Below are positions 23,966 to 34,142 of a stretch of 64,000 nt of DNA, piece after piece. Numbering within the stretch: the first letter of the stretch is position 1; each line of letters begins with the position of its first letter. The position numbers were made by a program, and so were the translations under genes. The notes under the pieces are model-generated. The model was given only the letters and a program-made list of their open reading frames with translations. It ran no database searches and was not told the origin of the DNA. The stretch is from Lycorma delicatula (lineage: Eukaryota; Arthropoda; Insecta; Hemiptera; Fulgoridae): assembly GCF_047948215.1 (NCBI RefSeq), contig NC_134465.1:19674022-19738021 (forward strand), read 5' to 3'.

Positions 23966-24109
23966 ACACGATTTTTATAACCGATTCACATCCCGAACTG
24001 AATCACCCGTTAAATTTTGTGTGAACAAATTAGGTGTTTCATACTCCCTACGGCAGGTTGCGCCATCTAGCTAGAATCACATGTCATCCGAAACTCTGTC
24101 ATGTTAATT

Positions 24110-24290
24110 AGGCTACAATAACGTCTCATATATACTCTCTAAAACGTTCACCCATGACAGCCATTGCGTTTTCGGCATTATTTTCAAAAAGAAAACTATT
24201 CAATCGCTATAAAAGTAACAAATCCGCATAAATTGTCACTAGTTGGGTATACTCGTATTTAGGCCGTTCTTGACCGGTTCATAATATTTT
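24110..24290. other. short unassigned spacer
   Basis: No open frame or repeat match between the mariner-like remnant and Repeat B. Confidence 0.4.
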
Positions 24291-24406
24291 AGGTACCTCT
24301 AATAAGAAAGCTACCTATTGTAATGGGTATCATGATTTGACTTCCGGTAAATTTCGGTATCTTCGCGTTTCACATCCCCAGACACCAAAACCCCCGTCAG
24401 TTCAAA

Positions 24407-24410
<4 letters not shown>

Positions 24411-24453
<43 letters not shown>
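24411..24453. repeat. (TA)n microsatellite within Repeat B
   Basis: TA run of about 43 bp at the place where other Repeat B copies have only short AT runs. Confidence 0.95.
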
Positions 24454-24456
<3 letters not shown>

Positions 24457-24950
24457 TTTCTTGTGGATACAATAACTGCCGTAATTTTGCGCCAATCACT
24501 TTCAAATTGATACGTAAAATATAACGACCCAAAATAACGGTCGAAATTGTTAATGGGCGAAATCGGATCATCGGAGTAGAAATGGGGGAGCTTTTTCGAA
24601 AAGCAAATATCGCTATAACTTTCATATTACGTAAAATATTGAATCCGTTTACAGTTCCTGCTATTTTTTTTGGTTAAGGCCTAAAACCTATCTACGTAAA
24701 GGTTTTTGATATCACCAACCACTGGCCCAGGAGGTGGAATAAGTGGGGTTTCGAAGACAAAAAGAATCATACAGCCCTTAATAAGCACAGTATCGAATAA
24801 ATTTAAAGCGGTCGTTAGTCCTATAAACATTACCTAAAACGTTTGTCTGAAACAATCTTTGATATGACCAACCCTTACGGCAAGAGATAACCAAAATATT
24901 GTTGGAATTGTAAGAAAATGGGGCTTGTCTTATGCTAAACATATGAAACT

Positions 24951-25348
24951 TTTTTCACATGCAACCATTGTCGTATGGAGTAAATTTGAAGTTTTTCTTA
25001 ACTTTAAGGTGGAAATCTTTTTTATCCCCTACTTTTATTTTCCACCACACTGCCCGAGCTGGATCCACAACCAAGCAAAGTTTTTTCACATGCAACCATT
25101 GTCGTATGGAGTAAATTTGAAGTTTTTCTTAACTTTAAGGTGGAAATCTTTTTTATCCCCTACTTTTATTTTCCACCACACTGCCCGAGCTGGATCCACA
25201 ACCAAGCAAAGTTTTTTCACATGCAACCATTGTCGTATGGAGTAAATTTGAAGTTTTTCTTAACTTTAAGGTGGAAATCTTTTTTATCCCCTACTTTTAT
25301 TTTCCTTCACACTGCCCGAGCTGGATCCACAACCAAGCAAAGTACAGC
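24951..25348. repeat. tandem triplication, 131-bp unit
   Basis: The string 'cacatgcaaccattgtcgta' begins at 24,956, 25,087 and 25,218, exactly 131 bp apart. The units are near identical; the third differs at 'ccttcacac' instead of 'ccaccacac'. Because 131 is not a multiple of 3, the 106- and 127-codon frames here are repeat artefacts. Confidence 0.95.
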
Positions 25349-25535
25349 CCAGGGGGTTGTCTACTCAAACGGGCCGCCCCGTTCGCCGGCCATAAGTCTA
25401 GTCCGACAGGTCGGCCCGCCGGTTAGATCTTTTCATTGCCTGCCTCTAACCCCTAGGGCGGGGTATCCAAGCCCGATTATGTCGTTCCTAGACCCCACCC
25501 AAGAAGCCGGGACTCGGTCTTGATGATCCTGTAAT
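25291..25535 (-). mobile_element. R1-clade LINE 3'-UTR insertion in Repeat B
   Basis: On the minus strand this aligns with the 3' UTR of the element at 6,985-9,580: 'aagaccgagtcccggc', 'gggtggggtc', 'gaggcaggcaa', 'aaaagatctaaccgg' and 'gggccgacctgtcgga' correspond to similar strings at 9,349-9,482. It is GC-rich and ends in an A-rich run on the minus strand. It interrupts Repeat B between 'tcccctact' and 'agcaccagtgaag'. Confidence 0.75.
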
Positions 25536-25582
25536 TAGCACCAGTGAAGTCTACTCCGCCTTTCGACGTACCGAAAGGAATT

Positions 25583-27000
25583 TTTTATCTGTTAAGTTTT
25601 GTGCTGCTTTTAAATTTATTTTTTTTTTAAACTTTATTACATCAATTTTCTCATTATCTAAAGTTTTGAAAAGAAAATTTGCGTATTTATTATTCACTTC
25701 AAATGTTAAAAAAAAATCGTAATTCGATAAAAAACCGTTTTCGGTCATATGTTTTAATGACTTTTTCCCTTATTTCAAGGTCTAAAACCAGTTGTTAAAT
25801 TGTCTCCCTTTCCTTCTGAATCACCGTATTTTTTTACGGTTGAATATTAATATTACGAACAGATTTTAATTGTATTATAACATATTTTATTTACAATGTG
25901 GAATGAATGAAGTAATAATAATTTAAAAGTATTGGTTGAATTTTGTGTGAAAATTCCGTTATTCTTAGTAGAGTATATCTCATACGGTGATATATATATA
26001 TATATAAAGGTACAGTTGTGCACAAATCATCGAAGTGAACTCTCTAGTGGTTTTACGGAGTGGTTTAAAGTGCTATACGAATATCTATGAGTTAGAGAGT
26101 ACTCTGGTCAGTGATGATTGGAAGGGTAAAAAGAGCAGTGGTAGAAGAATCGTGGAGGGGTGGTAGGTGTATTCAGTGGTGTGTTAGTAGTGGGGATGAC
26201 CTAGTAGATAGGGCATTTGAAAGCGAGAGTACGGATAGGCGGGTTGTAGAAACGATGCGGTGCGGAGGGTTCAGATGCATTTGCGAAGCGAGTGGAATGG
26301 AATAGTAGCAGTGATGGTGAGGACGAGATATCTGTGGCAGTGGCTATGCTGGAGAGTATTTGTGATTAATGAAGTTTGTGGCATAGTATCTCTCCGTCTT
26401 CGTCTGCATTGTAGGACATCATTCTTTCCTTGTTACTCGTACATCCCGTCGACCATCGCCCTCTTCCATTCATCAATCTCTACCTCTCTCAAAAACTATC
26501 CTTCCTTTTTTACATACATTTACTACCGCTATTTCTTTTTCACTCCTTTTCTCCACTCTTCATATTTATTCTTCATCCGACTGCATCAACTTTACATTCA
26601 TCCTACATTTATCCCCGCCACACTTTTCATCCCCCTTCATCACCCCTCCGAAACAAAAAAAGAACACGTACAAATGAATACACATTGTTATAATACATTT
26701 TCTTTCTTTATCTATCTGTCACACTCAACGGTTAACGTGCAGAGACTAAAACCGACAGAAATTTCATTTTCTATCAATTATAATACGAAATGTTTTGTTG
26801 ACATTTTGTTGTTACCGAATGAAAACAGAAATGAACCGTTCATAAATGATTTGTATGTTATTTAACTGGAATTGAAATCATACAGTCATTTAAATTAATA
26901 ATTATTCCTCAAAATGTATCATAAAAACAAAACCGTTAAACAATAAATGGCCGAGTATATTAAATAAAAATTTACAATTATCATAGTAAAATATATAATT
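25583..27000. other. unassigned interval with a pyrimidine-rich segment
   Basis: AT-rich to 25,985, a short (AT)n run at 25,989-26,007, then GC-richer sequence at 26,030-26,420. A C/T-rich segment at about 26,400-26,660 produces long open frames (201 and 87 codons) that lack coding features. The phrase 'SDGEDEISVAVAMLES' can be read near 26,310-26,360 and is reminiscent of acidic N-termini of some transposases, but it is too short to assign. Confidence 0.4.
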
Positions 27001-27009
27001 AAACGTAAT

Positions 27010-27120
27010 ATATAAATATAGCGTCTCGGCTTTTCATTCCGAGGTCCCCGGTTCGAATCCCGATCAGGTATGTCGTTTTTCATACGCTTCAAAATTCCGT
27101 TTCCATACTCCACGCACAAG
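27010..27120 (+). repeat. SINE-B copy (tRNA-like head)
   Basis: Reads 'gcgtctcggcttttcattcc', then a clear B-box 'ggttcgaatcccgatcaggt' and 'ttttcatacgcttcaaaatt'. The same order occurs reversed at 34,460-34,620. The A-box side is eroded, so I do not call it a functional tRNA gene. Confidence 0.65.
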
Positions 27121-27312
27121 CTTCAAGCTTATTTGGCGATATCATTAAGTAAAAAAAAAGAAAAAAAAAGATTATTCCTTTTTATACTAATTATTTTCCA
27201 TTTTCTTTATTTAAGGTTAGTAAAAACAGGATTTTACAACCAAATATCTTTCATGACGATACTTGAGGGAAAGTGACAGACATTTTATGCGAGTTAAATA
27301 TTATACCTAATT

Positions 27313-27324
27313 AGGATTTATTTT
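27313..27324 (+). repeat. left target-site duplication of the RTE element
   Basis: The 12-mer 'aggatttatttt' here is repeated exactly at 30,617-30,628, directly after the poly(A) tract of the element. Confidence 0.85.
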
Positions 27325-30300
27325 TTTTTTTTTCCTCCTCTATGAATCATGAGACCTTGCCGTTGGTGAGGGGGCTTGAGTGCTCAGGGATACAGAGTAG
27401 CTGGACCGAAGGTGCAACCATATCGGAGAGGTATCTGTTGAGAGCCAGACTAAGGAATGATTCCTGAAAGAGGGCAGCAGCTCTTTCAGTAGTTGTTAGG
27501 GGCGTGAGTCAGGACGACTTAAACGGCCGTATCAACATCACTCAGTCCTCTGAGTACTGCGCAGCTGAAAGCAATGGAAAACTACAGCTGCTTTTTTTCC
27601 AAGAAAATGTGGCTCTCTGCATTTTCACATAGCAATAATGGAGGCGCCTTCCTTGGTAAAATATTCCGGAGGTAAAATAGTCCCCCGTTCGGATCTCCGG
27701 GTGGGGACTACTAAGGAAGGGGTCACCAGAAAATTAAAAAATAACATTCTACGAGTCGGAGCGTGGAATGTTAGAAGCTTGAAAAAGGTTGGTAGGCTAG
27801 AAAATTTAAAAAGGGAAATGGGTAGGACAAATGTGGATATAGTAGGAATTAGTGAGGTTCGGTGGGAAGAAGAAGGCGACTTTTGGTCAGGTGATTTTAG
27901 AGTAATTAACTCAGCGTCAAATAATGGGCAGGCAGGAGTAGGTTTCGTGATGAACAAGAAGATAGGGAGGAGAGTGGAGTATTTCAAAACGCATAGCGAT
28001 AGAATCATTGTAATAAGGATAAAATCAAAACCTAAACCGACAACGATTGTTAACGTCTATATGCCTACAAGCACCCATGATGATGATGAGGTAGAGTGTG
28101 TATACGAAGAGATTGATGAAGCAATTAAACACGTAAAAGGAGATGAAAATTTAATAATAGTTGGAGATTGGAATGCAAGCATTGGAAAAGGCAAGGAAGG
28201 AAATATAGTGGGTGAATACGGGCTGGGCAAAAGGAATGAAAGAGGGGACCGACTTATAGAATTTTGCACGAAGTATAATTTAGTAATTGCCAACACCCAA
28301 TTTAAAAATCATAATAGAAGAATATACACTTGGAAAAAGCCAGGCGATACTGGAAGGTATCAGATAGATTATATCATGGTTAAGCAAAGATTTAGAAATC
28401 AACTCGTTGACTGCAAAACTTACCCTGGAGCAGACATTGATAGCGACCATAATTTGGTGATAATGAAATGTAGATTGGGGTTTAAAAACCTGAAGAAAAG
28501 GTGTCAGATGAATCGGTGGAATTTAGAGAAGCTTGAGGAAGAGGAGGTAAAGAAGATTTTTGAGGAGGACATCGCAAGAGGTCTGAGTAAAAAAGATAAG
28601 GTAGAAAATGTAGAAGAAGAATGGGAAAATGTTAAAAAGGAAATTCTTAAATCAGCAGAAGCAAACTTAGGCGGAATAAAGAGAACCGGTAGAAAACCTT
28701 GGGTTTCAGACGATATATTGCAGCTGATGGATGAACGTAGAAAATATAAGAATGCTAGTGATGAAGAAAGTAAAAGGAACTATCGGAAATTAAGAAATGC
28801 TATAAACAGGAAGTGCAAACTGGTGAAAGAAGAGTGGATTAAAGAAAAGTGTTCAGAAGTGGAAAGAGAAATGAACATTGGTAAAATAGATGGAGCATAC
28901 AGGAAAGTTAAGGAAAATTTTGGGGTACATAAATTAAAATCTAATAATGTGTTAAACAAAGATGGTACACCAATATATAATACGAAAGGTAAAGTCGATA
29001 GATGGGTGGAATATATTGAAGAGTTATATGGAGGAAATGAATTAGAAAATGGTGTTATAGAGGAAGAAGAGGAAGTTGAAGAGGATGAAATGGGAGAAGC
29101 AATACTGAGATCTGAATTTAAGAGAGCATTAAAAGATTTAAATGGCAGAAAGGCTCCTGGAATAGACGGAATACCTGTAGAATTACTGCGCAGTGCAGGT
29201 GAGGAAGCGATTGATAGATTATACAAACTGGTGTGTAATATTTATGAAAATGGGGAATTTCCATCAGACTTCAAAAAAAGTGTTATAGTTATGATACCAA
29301 AGAAAGCAGGGGCAGATAAATGTGAAGAATACAGAACAATTAGTTTAATTAGTCATGCATCAAAAATCTTAACTAGAATTTTATACAGAAGAATTGAGAG
29401 GAGAGTGGAAGAAGTGTTAGGAGAAGACCAATTTGGTTTCAGGAAAAGTATAGGGACAAGGGAAGCAATTTTAGGCCTCAGATTAATAGTAGAAGGAAGA
29501 TTAAAGAAAAACAAACCAACATACTTGGCGTTTATAGACCTAGAAAAGGCTTTTGATAACGTAGACTGGAATAAAATGTTCAGTATTTTAAAAAAATTAG
29601 GGTTCAAATACAGAGATAGAAGAACAATTGCTAACATGTACAGGAACCAAACAGCAACAATAACAATTGAAGAACATAAGAAAGAAGCCCTAATAAGAAA
29701 GGGAGTCCGACAAGGATGTTCCCTATCTCCGTTACTTTTTAATCTTTACATGGAACTAGCAGTTAATGATGTTAAAGAACAATTTAGATTCGGAGTAACA
29801 GTACAAGGTGAAAAGATAAAGATGCTACGATTTGCTGATGATATAGTAATTCTAGCCGAGAGTAAAAAGGATTTAGAAGAAACAATGAACGGCATAGATG
29901 AAGTCCTACGCAAGAACTATCGCATGAAAATAAACAAGAACAAAACAAAAGTAATGAAATGTAGTAGAAATAACAAAGATGGACCGCTGAATGTGAAAAT
30001 AGGAGGAGAAAAGATTATGGAGGTAGAAGAATTTTGTTATTTGGGAAGTAAAATTACTAAAGATGGACGAAGCAGGAGCGATATAAAATGCCGAATAGCA
30101 CAAGCTAAACGAGCCTTCAGTAAGAAATATAATTTGTTTACATCAAAAATTAATTTAAATGTCAGGAAAAGATTTTTGAAAGTGTATGTTTGGAGTGTCG
30201 CTTTATATGGAAGTGAAACTTGGACAATCGGAGTATCTGAGAAGAAAAGATTAGAAGCTTTTGAAATGTGGTGCTATAGGAGAATGTTAAAAATCAGATG

Positions 30301-30616
30301 GGTGGATAAAGTGACAAATGAAGAGGTATTGCGGCAAATAGATGAAGAAAGAAGCATTTGGAAAAATATAGTTAAAAGAAGAGACAGACTTATAGGCCAC
30401 ATACTAAGGCATCCTGGAATAGTCACTTTAATATTGGAAGGACAGGTAGAAGGAAAAAATTGTGTAGGCAGGCCACATTTGGAGTATGTAAAACAAATTG
30501 TTGGGGATGTAGGATGTAGAGGGTATACTGAAATGAAACGACTAGCACTAGATAGGGAATCTTGGAGAGCTGCATCAAACCAGTCAAATGACTGAAGACA
30601 AAAAAAAAAAAAAAAA
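27325..30616 (+). mobile_element. full-length RTE-clade LINE
   Basis: A complete-looking non-LTR retrotransposon of about 3.3 kb: a leader of about 310 bp (27,325-27,637), a single 985-codon ORF, a very short 3' UTR after the TGA and an A17 tract. The perfect 12-bp target-site duplication and the unbroken ORF indicate a recent insertion. The leader is markedly GC-richer than the flanks and contains several ATG codons before the ORF. Compact single-ORF architecture is typical of the RTE clade. Confidence 0.9.
27638..30595 (+). CDS. RTE-clade endonuclease-reverse transcriptase
   Basis: A 985-residue protein that would nick target DNA and prime reverse transcription of its own RNA in the nucleus. 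The N-terminal apurinic-like endonuclease (about residues 38-280) has all expected catalytic motifs: N44 in 'GAWNVRSL', E73 in 'SEVRW', D177 and N179 in 'GDWNASIG', D244 in 'QIDYI', and the 'SDH' triad at 269-271. The reverse transcriptase (about 495-775) has 'KAPGIDGIPVELL', 'YRTISLI', 'DQFGFRKSIGTREAI', D634 in 'FIDLEKAFD', 'RQGCSLSPLLFNLY', and D734/D735 in 'FADD'. The C-terminal region (about 840-985) has the RTE-type 'RRMLKIRWVDKVTNEEVLRQ' and 'GHILRH' blocks. Length suits the clade. I chose the ATG at 27,638 as first in frame; 'MEAPS' leads straight into conserved sequence. No frameshift or stop is visible. Related proteins are often mislabelled in insect annotations as craniofacial development protein 2-like. 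Confidence 0.93.
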   Translation: MEAPSLVKYSGGKIVPRSDLRVGTTKEGVTRKLKNNILRVGAWNVRSLKKVGRLENLKREMGRTNVDIVGISEVRWEEEGDFWSGDFRVINSASNNGQAGVGFVMNKKIGRRVEYFKTHSDRIIVIRIKSKPKPTTIVNVYMPTSTHDDDEVECVYEEIDEAIKHVKGDENLIIVGDWNASIGKGKEGNIVGEYGLGKRNERGDRLIEFCTKYNLVIANTQFKNHNRRIYTWKKPGDTGRYQIDYIMVKQRFRNQLVDCKTYPGADIDSDHNLVIMKCRLGFKNLKKRCQMNRWNLEKLEEEEVKKIFEEDIARGLSKKDKVENVEEEWENVKKEILKSAEANLGGIKRTGRKPWVSDDILQLMDERRKYKNASDEESKRNYRKLRNAINRKCKLVKEEWIKEKCSEVEREMNIGKIDGAYRKVKENFGVHKLKSNNVLNKDGTPIYNTKGKVDRWVEYIEELYGGNELENGVIEEEEEVEEDEMGEAILRSEFKRALKDLNGRKAPGIDGIPVELLRSAGEEAIDRLYKLVCNIYENGEFPSDFKKSVIVMIPKKAGADKCEEYRTISLISHASKILTRILYRRIERRVEEVLGEDQFGFRKSIGTREAILGLRLIVEGRLKKNKPTYLAFIDLEKAFDNVDWNKMFSILKKLGFKYRDRRTIANMYRNQTATITIEEHKKEALIRKGVRQGCSLSPLLFNLYMELAVNDVKEQFRFGVTVQGEKIKMLRFADDIVILAESKKDLEETMNGIDEVLRKNYRMKINKNKTKVMKCSRNNKDGPLNVKIGGEKIMEVEEFCYLGSKITKDGRSRSDIKCRIAQAKRAFSKKYNLFTSKINLNVRKRFLKVYVWSVALYGSETWTIGVSEKKRLEAFEMWCYRRMLKIRWVDKVTNEEVLRQIDEERSIWKNIVKRRDRLIGHILRHPGIVTLILEGQVEGKNCVGRPHLEYVKQIVGDVGCRGYTEMKRLALDRESWRAASNQSND

Positions 30617-30628
30617 AGGATTTATTTT

Positions 30629-32205
30629 CGAAAACAGATCAAAGATGAATAAACTAGATTGAGAGATGCGGAGATGAATTTAAAAGAAGGCATTTTTTGT
30701 TTTAATAAAACCGAAAAAAGGTGAAAATTACAAAAGAAATTTATTTAAATTTTGTAGTCAACAAGATTCTTAGAGCTGTTTTTATTTTACAATAGTAATC
30801 TTCTTTAAATATAATTAAAATCAGAATTATCATTAATGAAATTTAAATGACCGTATCAGAATTAAAAGCGAGTCGTTTATGTAAAGATTTTCGTTACACT
30901 CTTGAGAAATCAATATGAATTTGATCAAATATGAAATAATGCGATAGAGTCTCTGTCCATTTGGTACGTTAACTAAACAATTTTAACACGTTACATGCTA
31001 TTCCGGTCGCCGGGAGGTGGAGGCAAGATGATGTTAGCTGCGGCGTCAAGATTGTCTTCCTATAGCTGCGTTTCCTCCTTCGGAGAGGGGATCAACACTA
31101 TCTTATCAATACGGCTCTGATAAACGGCGCCCGGAATGAAATCATTATTAGTGGTGCCATCTGTTGGATTAAGATGAACTAAAAAGTGTACTTCGAGTCA
31201 GGAGTTACAGTAAAAGCTGGCCAAATTTCCTCACGCGTCGAAGGACCCGTGCCGCACTGTTGAGTAGTAAATATCATAACGTATTGCGATGAAATTCAAT
31301 TTTTATGACTGTTAGCGCTTTACTTTTATATTAGATTACGAATGTTTTTATTTTACTGGGTTTTATGTTAAAAAAAAAAAACTTCTGAGAGGAGGATGCA
31401 ACTACGAACTGCAAAACGTAAAATCAAATGATATTTGTTAATGCAGAAACGAAATAAAAATTCAGTCAGTACGAATGAAAATTAGTTATATCTCATAATA
31501 ACGTTATCATAAAAAATAATACTGTTTTATTTATTAAAAATAAATAATAATAACATAATGAAAACAATAAGCGCTTGGGTTTTTATACTTTTTTTTTAAT
31601 TAAAGAAAGATATGAAATTAAAGAAAGTGATTTTGTTGGAAAATATTATACTTGGAATATTTAAATTTTACTGCTCCCCATCATGAGTGATCCAACTAAA
31701 ATGCAACAAATCTTTTAGGACAAGTTTTACTGGTAAAAGTAAAGAAGAAAGTTAACATAAACATAGGTTTGGAAACGCATCGTTAGCGATTATTGGCTGG
31801 CGAAAGGATTCGCCCTAATTTTTGCACCTTTGGTAAAATTAAAACTGTTTCTTCAGATAAAAAGTTAAGGGATAAATTTATTGGTTTTATATGAAATTTG
31901 ATATGAAAAATTTTAAAACAATAGGTTTGGGAACTATCTTTCAGAAGTTTTTGAGAAATCTGGAGTAAAAGACAAAAGCTTTGGGTCGAAAAACACACAA
32001 TTATTGTTCGGTGTAAAATAATTCTTTCTTTTAAATGGGCGATAAACACTTAAAGGTTTTAAACAAAACTTTTAGAAAATTTGATTGTTAGTAAAACTGA
32101 ATGAATGAAGTCCACAAAAACTAAATACAAACGTAGAAAAATTTTGAAGTTTATTTAAAACAAAAACAAATCAAAATTCGGTACAGTTATTGTACATTAG
32201 GTATT
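30629..32205. other. interval with no gene recognised; GC-richer patch at 30,990-31,265
   Basis: Mostly AT-rich. Between about 30,990 and 31,265 the base composition rises sharply in GC without a long frame; this may be a piece of an unrecognised repeat or UTR. The 88-codon minus frame at 31,783-32,049 has no motif. Confidence 0.45.
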
Positions 32206-32207
32206 AA

Positions 32208-32490
32208 ATGACCCAACCGGTTGGTCTAGCAGGTAAACTCGTCATAACACATCAGGTGACTTCGAAGTCGAGAGGCTAAGGTTCAAATTCTATAGTTACA
32301 TTTAAACGGATTTCAATACTAGATCGTGGATACCGGTGTTCTTTGATGGTCGGGTTTCAATTAACTACACATCTCAGGAACGGTTGACCTGAGAGCTATA
32401 CAAGACTGTACTTAATATGCATTTTTACATATCATCCTCACTCATCCTTTGAAGTAATACCTTACGGTGGTTTCGGTGGCGAAACTGAAA
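32208..32490 (+). repeat. SINE-1 copy, near full length
   Basis: Head 'cggttggtctagcaggtaaa' (A-box with small changes), 'gaagtcgagaggctaagg', B-box 'ggttcaaattc', 'ctagatcgtggataccggtg', body, and the tail 'ataccttacggtggtttcgg' with A-rich end. Confidence 0.9.
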
Positions 32491-32729
32491 ATACTGGAAA
32501 CAGATTTCCAATATGCAAACCAAAAAAATTAAATATTGTAGAAAAATAAAAAAATAAATTAAATAAAACATCTCATCAATAAATTAATCTCTTTGACGAC
32601 TTTTAAATAGTGGATTGGACGTGGCGGACTAATCGATTGGTCGCTAAGTTCTCTTGACTTAACATCTCTGGACTACAAACGGCGGGGCCAGAATATAATG
32701 TATTTATGTATATATATAGAAATAACACA

Positions 32730-32985
32730 ATATGACTTGGCCGGACGGGGCAGAAGGGAAGTAACTGACGGTCTCTACACGGCTTGGCGTGACAAATGGC
32801 GTGATTCGGTAAAAGGAAGGTGGAACTATGGGCTCATAAGCGATGTCAGGAACTGGGTGGAGAGAAGCATGGTAACTCGGGCTACGAATTCACCCAGTTC
32901 CTGTCAAGACACGGATGTTTCTGTACAGGATTGGCAGATTCAATACGATTCGCTGTCATGATTGCGGCGATCTGGATACAGAATA
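32730..32985 (+). pseudogene. R1-clade LINE C-terminal remnant
   Basis: One frame gives 'WRDKWRDSVKGRWNYGLISD' and 'VRNWVER', the post-RT 'WxxxWxxSxKGRWTYRLIPD' region of R1-type ORF2. A shifted frame continues 'GYEFTQFLSRHGCF', matching the 'YVTQFLTGHGxF' block that follows in the family. At least one frameshift (near 32,870) and the loss of everything else make it a relic. It ends where an LTR-like block starts at about 33,005. Confidence 0.7.
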
Positions 32986-33004
32986 GCATGTGGTGTTCTT
33001 TTGC

Positions 33005-33365
33005 CATAGATGGCGCGACTTAAGAGTAGTGGTCGAAGATCAGGGTGTAGACGGGGCCAACAATATAATGGAGGTGATGCACAGCAATAGCGACAAATGG
33101 GAATGCGTCTCGACTACGATCGCGGCAATGATAGGAGAGAAGGCCAATGAGGTGAAGTGACGACAGACTGAGGTGATATGGATCGATAGAGACTGGGAGT
33201 TCAATAACGGGTGATCAAGGGGAGCCCCTTGATCACCCGTCATTGAACTTCTGGGGTCGGGCAACGGGGGCTCCTCGGAGTCGTCGCTCGTCGATCGCCC
33301 CCTTGGACGCCTTCCGGTTATCTGGATTCAGATGGTAGAGTGCCTAGGTGATCATGCAGGGGCTG
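33005..33365 (-). repeat. LTR-like block, copy 2
   Basis: Homologous to 11,533-11,890: shares 'tagatggcgcgact', 'agcaatagcgacaaatggga', 'ggatcgatagagact', 'gtcgtcgctcgtcgatcgcc' and 'gtgatcatgcagggg'. It lacks the LTR-end sequence found at 11,411-11,530 of copy 1 and begins directly after R1-type sequence. Confidence 0.75.
33198..33249. repeat. 25-bp inverted repeat inside LTR-like block
   Basis: 33,198-33,222 is complementary to 33,225-33,249 with one mismatch and a 2-nt centre. The corresponding part of copy 1 (about 11,737-11,765) has only one arm, so the second arm arose by inverted duplication in this copy. Confidence 0.9.
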
Positions 33366-33819
33366 TGTACATACCATATTTAGTTTAGATCCTGCATGAT
33401 AAGAGAGGGAGTTTTTTTAGCAAGTGAGAACTCCGCACTGCCACCAGAGCAGGCTTGGCGGCGGCTGGCAGAGCTTTTTTCCCGCTACGGAAAAAAAACA
33501 CAATATGACTATCGGCTGGAATTATGTAAATTTAAAATATCATTAAACTATGTTTGTAAATCGTTGTCTACTGCTACAACTTACTGTATTTTTAATTAAT
33601 GTGTCATTTTCAAAAACGATTTGTTGATTAATCCTTTTATATTTGCCTTGAAATTTATAAATGTAATATTTCTCGAGTATATTCATTGTTTTATTGTCGT
33701 AAGATACGTTTAAAATTTCTAAATTATTTTTATAATCAGCGATACGATGTTTATATTGCAGCAGGTGGTCGGCCATGTTAGATACATTTCTATTCTTGTT
33801 TTTGTAGGCGTTTTAATAG

Positions 33820-34142
33820 GCCGGGTGTTTCAATTTTATCCCCCTAAACGATATTCCGTAAACTATGCACAATATAAAAAATGATCTAAACAAAAATTAC
33901 TCGGATTGGAGCGGGATACCTCATGGTGACCTTGGATTTGACCTTGAACGTTATTTCAAGATCAATACGATTCTTTCAAATGGAGAAACCGATTTTGGAC
34001 CCCACCAGTGAAAAGTGAGGAATATGTCACACGACTTACGAACTTTATATTACCCCTATTACTTTCATAAACGTAGAACCTGTATACGACTGTATGTAAT
34101 TTACGAGAAATTCGCCTGGGGGCATTAAAATGAAACACCCTT
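33820..34142. mobile_element. MITE-like element with ~17-bp terminal inverted repeats
   Basis: The left end 'gggtgtttcaattttat' and right end 'attaaaatgaaacaccc' are inverted copies with two mismatches. The interior of about 290 bp has no ORF. Size and ends fit a non-autonomous DNA element. The target-site duplication is unclear, though T/A-rich strings occur on both sides. Confidence 0.7.

Larger units (their letters stand above)
24290..25582 (-). repeat. Repeat B copy 2, with internal insertion and triplication
   Basis: Reverse-strand copy: 'aagaaagctacctattgtaa' at its low end, then 'ttccggtaaatttcg', a long TA run, 'atgggcgaaatcggatc', 'ggtttcgaagacaaaaag' and 'cttttttcacatgcaacc'. The outer end of the family ('tccgcctttcgacgtaccg') appears only at 25,555-25,575, separated by an R1-type 3'-UTR piece and a tandem triplication. 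Confidence 0.85.

Noticed and set aside
24925..25523. 106- and 127-codon frames with an internally repeated peptide
   Set aside because: The repeat unit is 131 bp, so the frame changes in each unit. The apparent repeat protein is an artefact of the tandem triplication.
26260..26865. 201-codon plus-strand open frame, the longest outside the RTE element, plus an overlapping 87-codon frame
   Set aside because: It runs through a C/T-rich simple segment, is dominated by F, S, Y, P and H, has no domain, and an equally open frame overlaps it. Composition explains it.
27030..27060. Possible tRNA gene at a strong B-box
   Set aside because: No acceptor stem or proper A-box can be drawn, and the same motif recurs in dispersed SINE-B copies.
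28057..30103. Several minus-strand open frames of 65-148 codons opposite the RTE ORF
   Set aside because: They mirror a purine-rich coding strand. Their residues are those expected from the antisense of K/E/R-rich codons.
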